The notes under the pieces are model-generated. The model did no database searches and had not been told where the DNA came from. It saw nothing but the letters and a program-made list of their open reading frames with translations. The position numbers were made by a program, and so were the translations under genes. Positions 26,527 through 34,863 of a DNA stretch of 64,000 nt are shown here, piece after piece; within the stretch, counting starts at the first letter, position 1, and each line of letters starts with the position of its first letter. The stretch comes from Aldehydirespirator sp028819505 (GTDB taxonomy: Bacteria; Actinomycetota; Acidimicrobiia; Acidimicrobiales; Aldehydirespiratoraceae): assembly GCA_965207755.1 (NCBI GenBank), contig OZ242297.1, forward strand, positions 930,001 to 994,000, written 5' to 3'.

Positions 26527-27837
26527 TCAGCCGGGGCTCACCCTGCGGAAGATGGCCTCGAAGGCGTGGTGCTCGGCGATGCGGCGGGCGATCACCGTGT
26601 TGGCCTCCGACAGACGCACTCGGGCATCCAGGTCGAGCCTGTCGTTCAGCGACCGCTCCAGCCGGTCGGTGAGCAGCGCGCGGAGCCGTGGGTCGAGGTC
26701 CTCGTCGAGGAGGTCCTCGGCCCGCGGCCCGAGCATGTCGTCGAGCACGTAGTCGACCGACTCGTCGACGTCGATGGCGCCGCTGACATGCTGCGTGCTC
26801 TCGTGGACCGCATAGTTGGCGGCGGATCCCCTCACGGTCAACCTTGCGGCCTCCTTGCCGGCCTCCTTGCGGCCGACCGTGCGGGCCACCGTCCTTACCC
26901 GGTCCACCACCTTCAGGGCCCCCCGCACGCCCGACGACGAGAGCCCCGGCAGGGGAACCAGGCCCAGGGCGAACAGCGAGGCCGTGGCCCAGTCGCCGTG
27001 CAGCGCGTGGTAGATCGACCGGGCTCCGTCGACGACGTCGCCGATGACCGGCACGAACGACATGCCGTCCAGCACGCCGCCCAAGCCGACCCTGCCGCCG
27101 GTGGCGTGGTAGGCACGGTCGTCGAGCACCTGCCGCACGGCCCTCGCCTCTTCCGCCGTAAGGCTGTAGCCGGCGAGGAAGGCCTCGAAGTCGGCCCGGC
27201 TCAAGGCGCCGTCGGGCGCGCCGTCGCCGGCCGCGTCGATGGTGGCGGCGTGGGGCAGCAGTGCCGTCCACGCCGCGGTCTTGTCCAGGAAGGCGTCGAT
27301 GTCGTCGCGGCTCATCAGGCCGTCGCGGTCGTCCGGGTCGAACGAGAACTCGCCGGTGCGGACCCCGTCGAGGTAGCCGTCGTTGTGCTTGGCCGTCTCG
27401 ACCTGATCGAAGAAGAGGTCGTGGTCCAGCAGCCAGCCCGCGGCCGCGGCGGTGGCCGAGTCGGCGGAGCGGACCGCCCATCGCAGGTCGCGGCGAGACA
27501 GCAGGCCGTCGGCCTCGTCCGGGTTGCCGCGTGACTCGATCATGGTGAAGTGCTCCCGGATTCGCTCCAGCGCGCCCAGGCCCTCGTTCATGTCCGGGCC
27601 CCCGGCCAGCACCATGCGAGTGCGCTCCTGAAGTTCGAGGGCGCTGTCCCGGAACTCGCCGGCCATCCGGCGGGCACCACCGGGAACGTCGGGGAGAGGG
27701 CTCCCGAGCAGTGAGGCGGCCTCCGCCAGCGGACCCTCCAGCGCCTGGGCGTCCCAGTCGAGATCGTCGGCGGCGGTCTCCATCCGCTGACGCAACTCCG
27801 TCGCTCGCTCGGTGTCCAGAGCCATGAGATCTGACAT
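26527..27837 (-). CDS. Polymorphic-toxin-like protein with WXG-like N-terminus and EF-hand-like loops
   Basis: This 436-residue protein lacks a signal peptide. The first 90 residues are helical (DTERATELRQRMETAADDLD; LQERTRMVLAG), like WXG100/ESX-type leaders. Three acidic loops share D-G-L/A-x-S-R-x-D (NPDEADGLLSRRDL; DPDDRDGLMSRDDI; GDGAPDGALSRADF) and resemble EF-hands. Residues 255-300 (FVPVIGDVVDGARSIYHALH then GLVPLPG) match the hydrophobic pre-toxin linker of polymorphic toxins. The C-terminal 130 residues, ending in EHHAFEAIFRRVSPG, are unrecognised and may be the effector. No obvious immunity gene follows. Toxin status is inference. Confidence 0.6.
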   Translation of the reverse strand: MSDLMALDTERATELRQRMETAADDLDWDAQALEGPLAEAASLLGSPLPDVPGGARRMAGEFRDSALELQERTRMVLAGGPDMNEGLGALERIREHFTMIESRGNPDEADGLLSRRDLRWAVRSADSATAAAAGWLLDHDLFFDQVETAKHNDGYLDGVRTGEFSFDPDDRDGLMSRDDIDAFLDKTAAWTALLPHAATIDAAGDGAPDGALSRADFEAFLAGYSLTAEEARAVRQVLDDRAYHATGGRVGLGGVLDGMSFVPVIGDVVDGARSIYHALHGDWATASLFALGLVPLPGLSSSGVRGALKVVDRVRTVARTVGRKEAGKEAARLTVRGSAANYAVHESTQHVSGAIDVDESVDYVLDDMLGPRAEDLLDEDLDPRLRALLTDRLERSLNDRLDLDARVRLSEANTVIARRIAEHHAFEAIFRRVSPG

Positions 27838-27906
27838 GAAAAATCATGTAAGCGTATGTAGAAGCCAACGGCAACCTCTGCATGAGCAATTCCGCGCCGT
27901 TCGGGG

Positions 27907-27912
27907 CAGGCT
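27907..27912 (+). promoter_or_regulatory. -10-like box of the DsbB-like gene (leaderless)
   Basis: CAGGCT, six bases, then GTG 27919. Weaker than the others, because the first T is replaced by C. Confidence 0.35.
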
Positions 27913-27918
27913 GGGGAC

Positions 27919-28497
27919 GTGAGCACCGCCCAAGTGTCTGATTTCTTCGCGGTGCTGGCCCTCGGCTCGCTGGTCATCGGGTGCTCGGGGGCGGTGGCCG
28001 CGCTGGTGCCGGGCGCCGGGGCCCGCGCCCTGCCGCTGCGGCCGGCGTTGCTGCCGCTGGCCCTGGTGATCGCTTCGGTCTCGACTGCCGGGAGCCTGTA
28101 CTACTCCGAGGTCGCCGGATACCTGCCCTGCGAGATGTGCTGGTACCAGCGGATCTGCATGTACGCACTGGTGCCGGTGCTGGCGGTGGCCCTGGCCCGG
28201 CGCGACCGCGGGGGCGGCTGGTACGGGCTGCCCCTGGCGGTCGCCGGCCTCGGGCTGTCGGTGTACCACTACCAGCTGCAGCTGTTCCCCGGTCAGGGCT
28301 CGACCTGCGACGCATCGGCCCCGTGTGCCTACCGGTGGGTGGACAGCCTCGGCTTCGTGTCGATCCCGTTCATGGCCGGCGGCGGCTTCGTCGGGGTCGC
28401 AGGACTGCTGCTGCTTTCGCTACGGTCGGGCCGGTATGAACCTGCCGACCCGGTAGCGGACGGGATCGGCGTCCAATCCATGAGCGAGCGACAATGA
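27919..28497 (+). CDS. DsbB-family disulfide-bond oxidoreductase
   Basis: This 192-residue membrane protein has four or five hydrophobic helices and the DsbB redox pattern. Cys71 and Cys74 are in LPCEMCWYQRICMYAL and a second pair, Cys130 and Cys136, is in the external loop (GSTCDASAPCAYRW). DsbB proteins reoxidise thiol-disulfide enzymes outside the membrane and pass electrons to quinone. The gene overlaps the thioredoxin-like gene by 4 nt (ATGA), supporting a joint oxidative-folding role. Confidence 0.85.
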   Translation: MSTAQVSDFFAVLALGSLVIGCSGAVAALVPGAGARALPLRPALLPLALVIASVSTAGSLYYSEVAGYLPCEMCWYQRICMYALVPVLAVALARRDRGGGWYGLPLAVAGLGLSVYHYQLQLFPGQGSTCDASAPCAYRWVDSLGFVSIPFMAGGGFVGVAGLLLLSLRSGRYEPADPVADGIGVQSMSERQ

Positions 28498-29201
28498 GCA
28501 ACCGACCCAGCGTCCAAAAGTCTCGAAGCGGCGCCCGCACCGGCGGCGCCACCGGCGGCCGGGCCGGCTCCGGTTCGAATCCGCTGCTGAAGTGGATGAT
28601 CGTCGGTGTCGTCGCGCTGGTGGCGGTGGCAGTGGGGGTCGCCCTGCTCGCCAGCCGGGACGCGGAGCAGCAGGCGCAGACCGGCGTGGCCCAGGTGTCC
28701 GACGTCAGCATCGAGGGCGCGGCCCTACCGGTGTTCGAGGGCGAGGAGCCTGATCCCGCCATGGAGATGCGGGCCCCCGCCTTCGCGGCGACGACCTTCG
28801 ACGGCACCGAGGTGAGCGTGCTGCCCGGCGACGGCACGGCCAAGGTGATCGGGTTCTTCGCCCACTGGTGTCCCCACTGCCAGCGGGAGCTGCCCCGGAT
28901 CGCCGACTGGATGGCCAACAACGAGCTGCCCGCCGGGGTGGAGGTGATCGCGGTCAGCACCGCGGTGGATGCCGGCAGCCCCAACTACCCGCCGTCGGCA
29001 TGGTTCGAGGCGGAGCAATGGCCCGCCGTGGCAGTGCGCGACTCCGCGGACAGCGAGATCGGCGACGCCTACGGCCTGCGGGGCTTCCCCTACACCGTCG
29101 GGATCGCCGCCGATGGCAGGGTGGTGGCCCGAGTCGCGGGAGAGCTCAATGATGAGGCCTGGGAGTTCCTGCTCGACTTCGTCGTACAAGCCTCCGGCTG
29201 A
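28494..29201 (+). CDS. Membrane-anchored TlpA/ResA-like thioredoxin
   Basis: This 235-residue protein has a charged cytoplasmic start, one membrane helix (about residues 31-53) and a thioredoxin-like domain. The active site is CPHC (residues 126-129, in GFFAHWCPHCQREL) and the cis-proline is in RGFPYTVGI. CPHC favours an oxidase or isomerase role like DsbA. ATGA overlap with the DsbB-like gene implies that DsbB recycles this protein, but the pairing is inferred from context. No haem or copper ligand motif is evident. Confidence 0.87.
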   Translation: MSNRPSVQKSRSGARTGGATGGRAGSGSNPLLKWMIVGVVALVAVAVGVALLASRDAEQQAQTGVAQVSDVSIEGAALPVFEGEEPDPAMEMRAPAFAATTFDGTEVSVLPGDGTAKVIGFFAHWCPHCQRELPRIADWMANNELPAGVEVIAVSTAVDAGSPNYPPSAWFEAEQWPAVAVRDSADSEIGDAYGLRGFPYTVGIAADGRVVARVAGELNDEAWEFLLDFVVQASG

Positions 29202-29211
29202 AGCCGCGTCC

Positions 29212-29322
29212 GCAGCCCGTCACCCGGAGCTGGAGTCGTAGTCTGTGGGCAGCTTCGTCGGCCAGTTCCGCCGCAGACGCGTCGCAGCCCGTCGCCCGCG
29301 GATGGAGTCGTAGTCTGTGGCG
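29212..29322. repeat. Duplicated promoter segment before the aminotransferase
   Basis: About 38 bp starting GCAGCCCGTC and containing GGAGTCGTAGTCTGTGG occurs at 29212-29249 and, slightly changed, at 29284-29320, a 72-bp offset. Both copies carry the -10 box TAGTCT, but only the second is followed by a start codon at the right distance. Confidence 0.75.
29311..29316 (+). promoter_or_regulatory. -10 box of the aminotransferase gene (leaderless)
   Basis: TAGTCT, then GTGGCG, then ATG 29323. The spacing supports ATG 29323 rather than GTG 29317. A second identical box lies at 29239-29244. Confidence 0.55.
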
Positions 29323-30501
29323 ATGACCGGCGAGCGGCTGCCGTACCTGTGCGACCGCCTGCAGGCCTTCGGCGGGGCGTCGGTGTTCGCGGAGATGTCG
29401 GCGCTGGCGGTTCGCACCGGCGCCATCAACCTCGGCCAGGGCTTCCCCGACACCGACGGGCCGGCGGCGGTGGCCGAGGCCGCCGTCGAGGCCGTCCGGG
29501 GCGCCTTCAACCAGTACCCGCCCGGCATCGGCTACCCGGTGCTGCGCCAGGCTGTGGCCGAGCACCAGAGGCGGTTCTGGGGCCTGGAGTTCGATCCCGA
29601 CACCGAGGTGCTGGTCACCGCGGGCGCCACCGAGGCCATCACCGCCGCGATCCTTGCTTTGGCCGGGCCCGGCGACGAGGTGGTGACCTTCGAGCCCTAC
29701 TTCGACATCTACCCGGCCGACATCTCCATGGCCGGCGCCGAGCGGCGGCTGGTTCAGCTGCGGCCGCCCGCCTACACGTTCGACCCCGACGAGCTGGCCG
29801 CCGCCTTCGGCCCCCGCACCCGGATGCTGCTGCTCAACTCCCCCCACAACCCCACCGGCAAGGTGTTCAGCCCCGACGAGCTCGACGTCATCGCCCGCCT
29901 GTGCGTCGAGCACGACGTGATCGCGGTGACCGACGAGGTGTACGAGCACCTGGTCTTCGATGACAACGCCCATGTGCCGCTGGCCACCCGGCCCGGCATG
30001 GCCGATCGCACCGTCACGATCTCGTCGGGTGGCAAGACGCTGTCGTTCACGGGATGGAAGATCGGCTGGGTCTGTGCCCGCCCCGAGCTGGTGCGGGCGG
30101 TTCAGGCGGCCAAGCAGTTGCTCACCTACGTGAGCGGGGGGCCGTTCCAGCCGGCGGTGGCGGTCGGGCTGCGCCTCGGCGACGACTTCTTCGACGGTCT
30201 CGCCGCCGACCTGCAGGCCCGGCGCGACCTGCTGTGCGACGGGCTGTCCGCCGCGGGCTTCGAGCCGGTCGTGCCCCAGGGCACCTACTACATCACCGCC
30301 GACATCCGCCGGTTCGGCGCAAGCGACGGACTGGAATTCTGCCGCTCTCTGCCCGAGCGGTGCGGGGTGGTGGCGGTGCCGGTCCAGGTGCTGTGCGACG
30401 ACAAGGCGATGGGCGCGCCCTTCGTGCGCTTCGCGGCCTGCAAGCGGCCCGAAGTGCTGGAGCAGGCCGTCGAGCGTCTGGCCGTGCTGGCCTCCCGCTG
30501 A
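29323..30501 (+). CDS. PLP-dependent aminotransferase, class I/II
   Basis: This 392-residue fold-type I aminotransferase has INLGQGFPDTDGP, LVTAGATEAITAAILAL, LLLNSPHNPTGKVF, VIAVTDEVYEHLVFDD and the PLP-lysine segment SSGGKTLSFTGWKIGWV. The order matches the kynurenine-aminotransferase/N-succinyldiaminopimelate aminotransferase (DapC-like) group. It transfers an amino group between an amino acid and a keto acid; the donor is not certain. The gene stands alone, converging on the synthetase at 30526. Confidence 0.9.
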   Translation: MTGERLPYLCDRLQAFGGASVFAEMSALAVRTGAINLGQGFPDTDGPAAVAEAAVEAVRGAFNQYPPGIGYPVLRQAVAEHQRRFWGLEFDPDTEVLVTAGATEAITAAILALAGPGDEVVTFEPYFDIYPADISMAGAERRLVQLRPPAYTFDPDELAAAFGPRTRMLLLNSPHNPTGKVFSPDELDVIARLCVEHDVIAVTDEVYEHLVFDDNAHVPLATRPGMADRTVTISSGGKTLSFTGWKIGWVCARPELVRAVQAAKQLLTYVSGGPFQPAVAVGLRLGDDFFDGLAADLQARRDLLCDGLSAAGFEPVVPQGTYYITADIRRFGASDGLEFCRSLPERCGVVAVPVQVLCDDKAMGAPFVRFAACKRPEVLEQAVERLAVLASR

Positions 30502-30525
30502 GTAGCGGGCCCGGCCTGCCCAGCG

Positions 30526-32271
30526 TCAGGGGGCGGGGGCGAAGCGGTCGCGCAGTTCGCGCTTGAGGAACTTGCCGTTGGCGTTGCGGGGCAGGGGCTC
30601 GTCGAGGAACCACACGCGGCGGGGATGCTTGAAACGGGCCAGGCGGCCTTCGAGATGCCCGGCCAGCGCGGCTTCGTCGAGCTCGGCGCCGGGGGCGAGC
30701 ACCACCGCGGCCGCCACCTCCTCGCCCAGGCGCTCGTCGGGCACCCCGAACACGGCCGCCTCGGCCACCTCGTCCAGTTCGTAGATGGCGTTCTCGACCT
30801 CCGAGCAGTGGACGTTCTCCCCGCCGCGGATCACCACGTCCTTGATCCGGTCCTTGATGTAGATCCACCCGTCGGCATCGATCTCGGCGATGTCGCCGGT
30901 CCGGAACCAGCCGTCGACGATGGCCTCCGCGGTGGCGTCGGGCCGGTTCAAGTAGCCCTTCATGACGTTGGGGCCCCGCAGCAGCAGCTCGCCCCGCCGG
31001 CCCGGATCGAGCGTCGCCCCGTCCTCGTCGACGACCCTGGCCTCCATGCAAGGCACCAGCGGCCCGACCGACGACGGGTTGGCCACGTAGAACTCGTTGC
31101 TGATGGCGGTGGCGACGCCGGCGGTCTCGGTCAGCCCGTAGCCGACGCCGGGGCGCCCCTGGGAGAGCCCGTCGTCGATCCGTCGGACCAGGTCGGTGGG
31201 TATGGCCGCGCCGCCGCCGCCCATCGAGCGCAGCGACGACGTGTCGGTGCTCTCCCAGTCGGGATGCTGCAGCATCTCCCGGGACATGCTGGGCACCCCG
31301 GTGAAGACGGTGACCCCCTCCCGCTCGATCAGCCGCAGGGCCTCCGCAGCATCCCAGCGGTACATCATCACCAGGCAGCCCCCCGCGATGGTGACGGTGT
31401 GCATCACGCAGTTGCATCCGGTCACATGGAACAGCGGCACCGGAAGCATGGCTGTGACGGGCGGAGCCTCGGGGGCGGGCCCGTCGTCGCCGTCGTCGCC
31501 GTCGCCGGAGCGGGCCGTCCGGCGGGCTCGGGCCGCGTCTCCGCAGGCCGTGAGGAAGATCATGTTGAACAGGTTGTGAACCACGGCGCGGTGGGTGAGC
31601 TGGGCGCCCTTGGGGGTGCCGGTCGTGCCCGAGGTGTAGAAGATCAGGGCGTCGTCGTCAGGGTCGATGTCCGCCTCCGGGAGGGCGTCCGGCGCGGCCG
31701 AGGGGTCGGCGACCGACTCCCAGAGCCGCGCCCCCGGGGGCAGGTCGCCGCCGTGGCGGGCGACGATGAGCGGCGCCTCGCCGCGGCCCGGTCCCAGCCT
31801 CTGGAGGCGCTCGCCGTCGGTGATGAGCGCGACCGGCTCGCAGTCCCTGAGCGCGAACTCCATCTCGGGTCTCGTCCACCAGGAGTTCATGCCCACCACT
31901 GCGGCACCGACCGACATGGCCGCCCAGTGGGAAAGCACCCACTCGGGATAGTTGCGCATCGAGATGGCCACCCGGGTGCCGGGTCCGGCGCAGTGCTCGG
32001 TTCGCAGGTGGTGGGCCAGGGCCCTCACCCGGGCGTGGGCCTCCGCGTAGCTGTAGCGCTCGTCGCCGTAGACGAGGTAGTCCTTGTCGCCGTGCGGCGC
32101 CGACATCGCCCACACCGCTCGCATGTCCGTCATGGCGTTGTCGTAGACCCGCACCGGCGCGCCGCCGACCTCGCGCACCGTCCAACCGAACGCCGCTCCG
32201 GGAGCGGTCAATGCCTCCATGGCCGCGTTGAAGTCGTCGACCAGCTCGTCAGGGGAGGACTCGACCGCCAC
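30526..32271 (-). CDS. AMP-dependent acyl-CoA synthetase
   Basis: This 581-residue ANL ligase has LIFYTSGTTGTPKGAQLTH, GVGYGLTETAGVATAIS, WFRTGDIAEIDADGW and the C-terminal LPRNANGKFLKRELRD with the catalytic lysine. It probably activates a fatty or aromatic acid as CoA thioester; the substrate is not predicted. GTG 32271 is supported by a TAGGAT -10 box seven bases upstream. A low-complexity aspartate/glycine loop (RSGDGDDGDDGPAPEAPP) interrupts the middle. Confidence 0.88.
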   Translation of the reverse strand: MAVESSPDELVDDFNAAMEALTAPGAAFGWTVREVGGAPVRVYDNAMTDMRAVWAMSAPHGDKDYLVYGDERYSYAEAHARVRALAHHLRTEHCAGPGTRVAISMRNYPEWVLSHWAAMSVGAAVVGMNSWWTRPEMEFALRDCEPVALITDGERLQRLGPGRGEAPLIVARHGGDLPPGARLWESVADPSAAPDALPEADIDPDDDALIFYTSGTTGTPKGAQLTHRAVVHNLFNMIFLTACGDAARARRTARSGDGDDGDDGPAPEAPPVTAMLPVPLFHVTGCNCVMHTVTIAGGCLVMMYRWDAAEALRLIEREGVTVFTGVPSMSREMLQHPDWESTDTSSLRSMGGGGAAIPTDLVRRIDDGLSQGRPGVGYGLTETAGVATAISNEFYVANPSSVGPLVPCMEARVVDEDGATLDPGRRGELLLRGPNVMKGYLNRPDATAEAIVDGWFRTGDIAEIDADGWIYIKDRIKDVVIRGGENVHCSEVENAIYELDEVAEAAVFGVPDERLGEEVAAAVVLAPGAELDEAALAGHLEGRLARFKHPRRVWFLDEPLPRNANGKFLKRELRDRFAPAP

Positions 32272-32278
32272 AGCCGCG

Positions 32279-32284
32279 ATCCTA
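32279..32284 (-). promoter_or_regulatory. -10 box of the acyl-CoA synthetase at 32271 (leaderless)
   Basis: TAGGAT on the minus strand, seven bases, then GTG. The flanking CTAGGATCGC is shared with the livH promoter. Confidence 0.6.
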
Positions 32285-32462
32285 GAGTGTGCTGAGCAAG
32301 TCCCGAAATCGTGATTCCGTGATCACAAAACCCCAGGTCAGAGGCTTGCATGTCGCGCGAAGTCGGCATTGCTCGGCCGCGGTCCTTGATGAGTGGCTCC
32401 CACGGGGGCGGGGGTCCACCACTCGAGGGGTGAGGGTGTCCGGACTCGGGTTTTCGCTGGAT

Positions 32463-32491
32463 TTGACGCGCAGCGAGGCTTGTGGTATACA
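32463..32491 (+). promoter_or_regulatory. Consensus-like sigma-70-type promoter for the Calx-beta gene
   Basis: TTGACG (32463-32468), a 17-bp spacer and TATACA (32486-32491) make the best -35/-10 pair in the window. The start site would be near 32498, giving a leader of roughly 95-150 nt. This leader contains a possible 18-codon reading frame (GTG 32519 to TAG) and the SD AGAGGAG at 32579-32585. This gene, unlike its neighbours, is not leaderless. Confidence 0.7.
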
Positions 32492-32635
32492 ATTTCGAAA
32501 AAGGCTGCGAGGAGTTCGTGAGGGGTTCTCTTCGCAGAGGTCGGGGGTTCTCTCAAGCAGTCGTCAGACCGTAGATCCAGAGGAGATGTGGTCGTGTCGA
32601 AATTGGTTGAATCGCTGAGGACTCCACAACATAAA

Positions 32636-32649
32636 GGGGGGGGGGGGGG
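32636..32649. repeat. G14 homopolymer over the start of the secreted-protein gene
   Basis: Fourteen consecutive G residues end in the GTG at 32649. Upstream, GTG 32594 lies 8 nt after AGAGGAG and opens a frame (VSKLVESLRTPQHK) that enters the tract. With 14 G it leaves the tract out of frame with the long gene; with 13 or 16 G the two frames would join. Confidence 0.9.
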
Positions 32650-34601
32650 TGAGCGCCTGTGGTCTGCGCCTTGGTCCCGTCGCCTGGGTCGTGGTGGTCG
32701 GACTGGCCGCGGCGGCGCTGGCCGCGGTCCCGGCCGCGGCGCAGGCCGATCCCGTCGTCGAGTGCCGCGCCGGGGAGGTCTGCTCCCCGGCTGAGATCAG
32801 CGTCGAGCCCGGCGACGAGTTCATCGTGCAGATCACGTCGGGGCGCGGCTGGGCCCCGGTCGAGTGGGGTCGCAGCAGGGCGGTCATCTCCGAGAAATAC
32901 GACCCCAATGACGATGTTCCCGGACTCACTGGTTCCGGTGAGGGCGGCTGGGCGTGTGTCGGCCTGTCCGGCGACAACCCCTCGGGAAACTGCCCCCCCC
33001 GACCGAAGATCCGCTTCAGAGCAGAGGCCGCTGGCACTGCGGTCATCTCGATCTGGGGGATCGACGCGCTCACCGTCACCGTCGCCAGCGGAGAGCCTGA
33101 TGAGCCAGTGGCGGATACTCGCAACCCGGTAACGATCCAGGCCAATGCCCTTGTTCTTCACGAGGGCGACGGCCAGGTTGTGCGCTTCTTCATCTCAGGC
33201 GGGGAACGACACGGGACGGATGACATTCACTGGAAAGCCACGCAGAAGGGCGATTGTCTGGACCCCAAGGAGGCCAAGAAAGGCAAAAAGCGGCCGCAAT
33301 GGGTAAACCGGGGCGGGACATGGAGGCCGCAGTCTGCGACAGTCAACCTCAAAGTTGAGAATGACACCTTTGACGAACCGGATTGCGTCGTAACCGTAGC
33401 GATTGAACACCGTCCTCGGTATCGCATCCACCCAGACTGGGCGCAGGTCTCTTTTACCGTGCATGATGACGATCCCTCGTTCACGATCCGCCACGGCGAC
33501 CAGGCCGTCGACCGCATCGACCTCGGTCCCGGCGAGTACTACGACTACACGGTTCGAGTCAACAGCAAGCCGACGAAGGACTCCCCGGATCACACCTTGC
33601 TGGTCGATGCGACGGGGGACATCACGCTGTCCTGCGGCGGCGGACAGTGCTTCACTACGGCCGCACCACCTCACAAGCAGGTGAAGCTGAAGTTCAACCT
33701 CGAATCGACCCAGTGGCATCTGTGCAGATCGAACATCCCTGACAGTGACGGCAACCTCCCTGATCCCGTTTGGCGCCCAGGATGCGACGGCAGGCAGGTC
33801 TACGTCGGCAATGGTGCATGGGAGAAGCGCGAGTGGTTCGTGGAGTGGGAAACCCGCTACTCCTACACCCCAGCCCATGTCAGGGTGACCCGAACAGCGG
33901 GCAGTCCCAGCGGTTCCGCGACTGTTTCCCACAGCCACGCAGACGCCCCTGACATTCCAGTCACGCTGTCTGGCAACACTCCGGTCGTGACTGTCACGGC
34001 CAAGAACGCGGTCGTGACCGAAGGGGCGGACGCCAGATTCCTCCTCGCTGTCAGCGAACGCCAAGACCCGGGTCTGACCGTGAATATCCAAATCACAGGG
34101 CAAGGCACAACCCACGACCCGGCGGGCCGGCACTTCAGTGCGCCGAGCACCCAGATCTGGGCGAGCCTTAGTGCCAGCGTGCCCACCGTCGATGACGACG
34201 TGGATGAGCCAGACGGGTCGATCACTTACACCGTGCTGCCTGGCAACGGGTATCTCGTGGGGTCGCCTTCCACCGCCACCGCCACTGTGCGGGACAACGA
34301 TGACCCGCCGCCACCCGTTACCACGGCACCGCCTGAGCCGACAACGATCTCTGAGTTGATCCGCACCGAGGAGTACCGCGGCCACCTCGACATCGTGCGC
34401 ACCCTCGCCGGTCAGACCCGCCACGGCCGCGCCCACACCGACCGATGGAACAGCCTCCTCGCCGCGTACGGCGAACCTGCGGTCGGGTCCTACACCGGCG
34501 GCCCGATCAACCGAGAAGATGCCTGCGCCAACCGTCGCCGGTTCTCCAGCAGCGCATGGCACGACGCCTGCGCCATCCTCAGCACCCCCATGCCCGGCTA
34601 G
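32649..34601 (+). CDS. Secreted Calx-beta-domain protein, possibly phase-variable
   Basis: The 650-residue reading frame begins with a signal peptide (VAWVVVVGLAAAALAAVPAA then AQA). Ig-like/Calx-beta-type units follow (PVTIQANALVLHEGDGQVVR; VTVTAKNAVVTEGADARFLL ... TATVRDND), then a proline-rich hinge (PPPPVTTAPPEPTT) and a C-terminal helical domain (DRWNSLLAAYGEP). Such proteins are extracellular adhesin-like modules. The listed GTG sits at the end of a G14 tract and has no separate SD except the tract. A better start, GTG 32594 with SD AGAGGAG, is out of frame by one base. Expression may therefore depend on tract length, unless the tract is a sequencing error. Confidence 0.75.
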   Translation: MSACGLRLGPVAWVVVVGLAAAALAAVPAAAQADPVVECRAGEVCSPAEISVEPGDEFIVQITSGRGWAPVEWGRSRAVISEKYDPNDDVPGLTGSGEGGWACVGLSGDNPSGNCPPRPKIRFRAEAAGTAVISIWGIDALTVTVASGEPDEPVADTRNPVTIQANALVLHEGDGQVVRFFISGGERHGTDDIHWKATQKGDCLDPKEAKKGKKRPQWVNRGGTWRPQSATVNLKVENDTFDEPDCVVTVAIEHRPRYRIHPDWAQVSFTVHDDDPSFTIRHGDQAVDRIDLGPGEYYDYTVRVNSKPTKDSPDHTLLVDATGDITLSCGGGQCFTTAAPPHKQVKLKFNLESTQWHLCRSNIPDSDGNLPDPVWRPGCDGRQVYVGNGAWEKREWFVEWETRYSYTPAHVRVTRTAGSPSGSATVSHSHADAPDIPVTLSGNTPVVTVTAKNAVVTEGADARFLLAVSERQDPGLTVNIQITGQGTTHDPAGRHFSAPSTQIWASLSASVPTVDDDVDEPDGSITYTVLPGNGYLVGSPSTATATVRDNDDPPPPVTTAPPEPTTISELIRTEEYRGHLDIVRTLAGQTRHGRAHTDRWNSLLAAYGEPAVGSYTGGPINREDACANRRRFSSSAWHDACAILSTPMPG

Positions 34602-34851
34602 CATTCGGGGCCATGGCGGCCGCACAGCCCGACACGACGGCATTGGGCGCCTCCGCCGGGCCGGCGCCCAGTCGAGGGCGCGGCTGAGGCGCCGGGGCGG
34701 CCGCGGCCACAGAGCCACGCCACAACCAATACCCGATCCCGCCGCCGGGGCCGCCGCCGACGCTCTCGGCCGCTCTCAGCCATGCCCAGGCCACAGCCCC
34801 GTCCGCACCCCATGGAACCAACCGTCTAGGACGGCAGCCCCGGACGTGCCC

Positions 34852-34857
34852 TACCCT
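34852..34857 (+). promoter_or_regulatory. -10 box of psuG (leaderless)
   Basis: TACCCT, then CACAGG, then GTG 34864. The preceding 260 bp (34602-34851) shows nothing else that I can support. Confidence 0.5.
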
Positions 34858-34863
34858 CACAGG

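Noticed and set aside
28569..28588. tRNA T-loop-like GGTTCGAATCC
   Set aside because: The match lies inside the thioredoxin-like gene and no cloverleaf can be formed around it.
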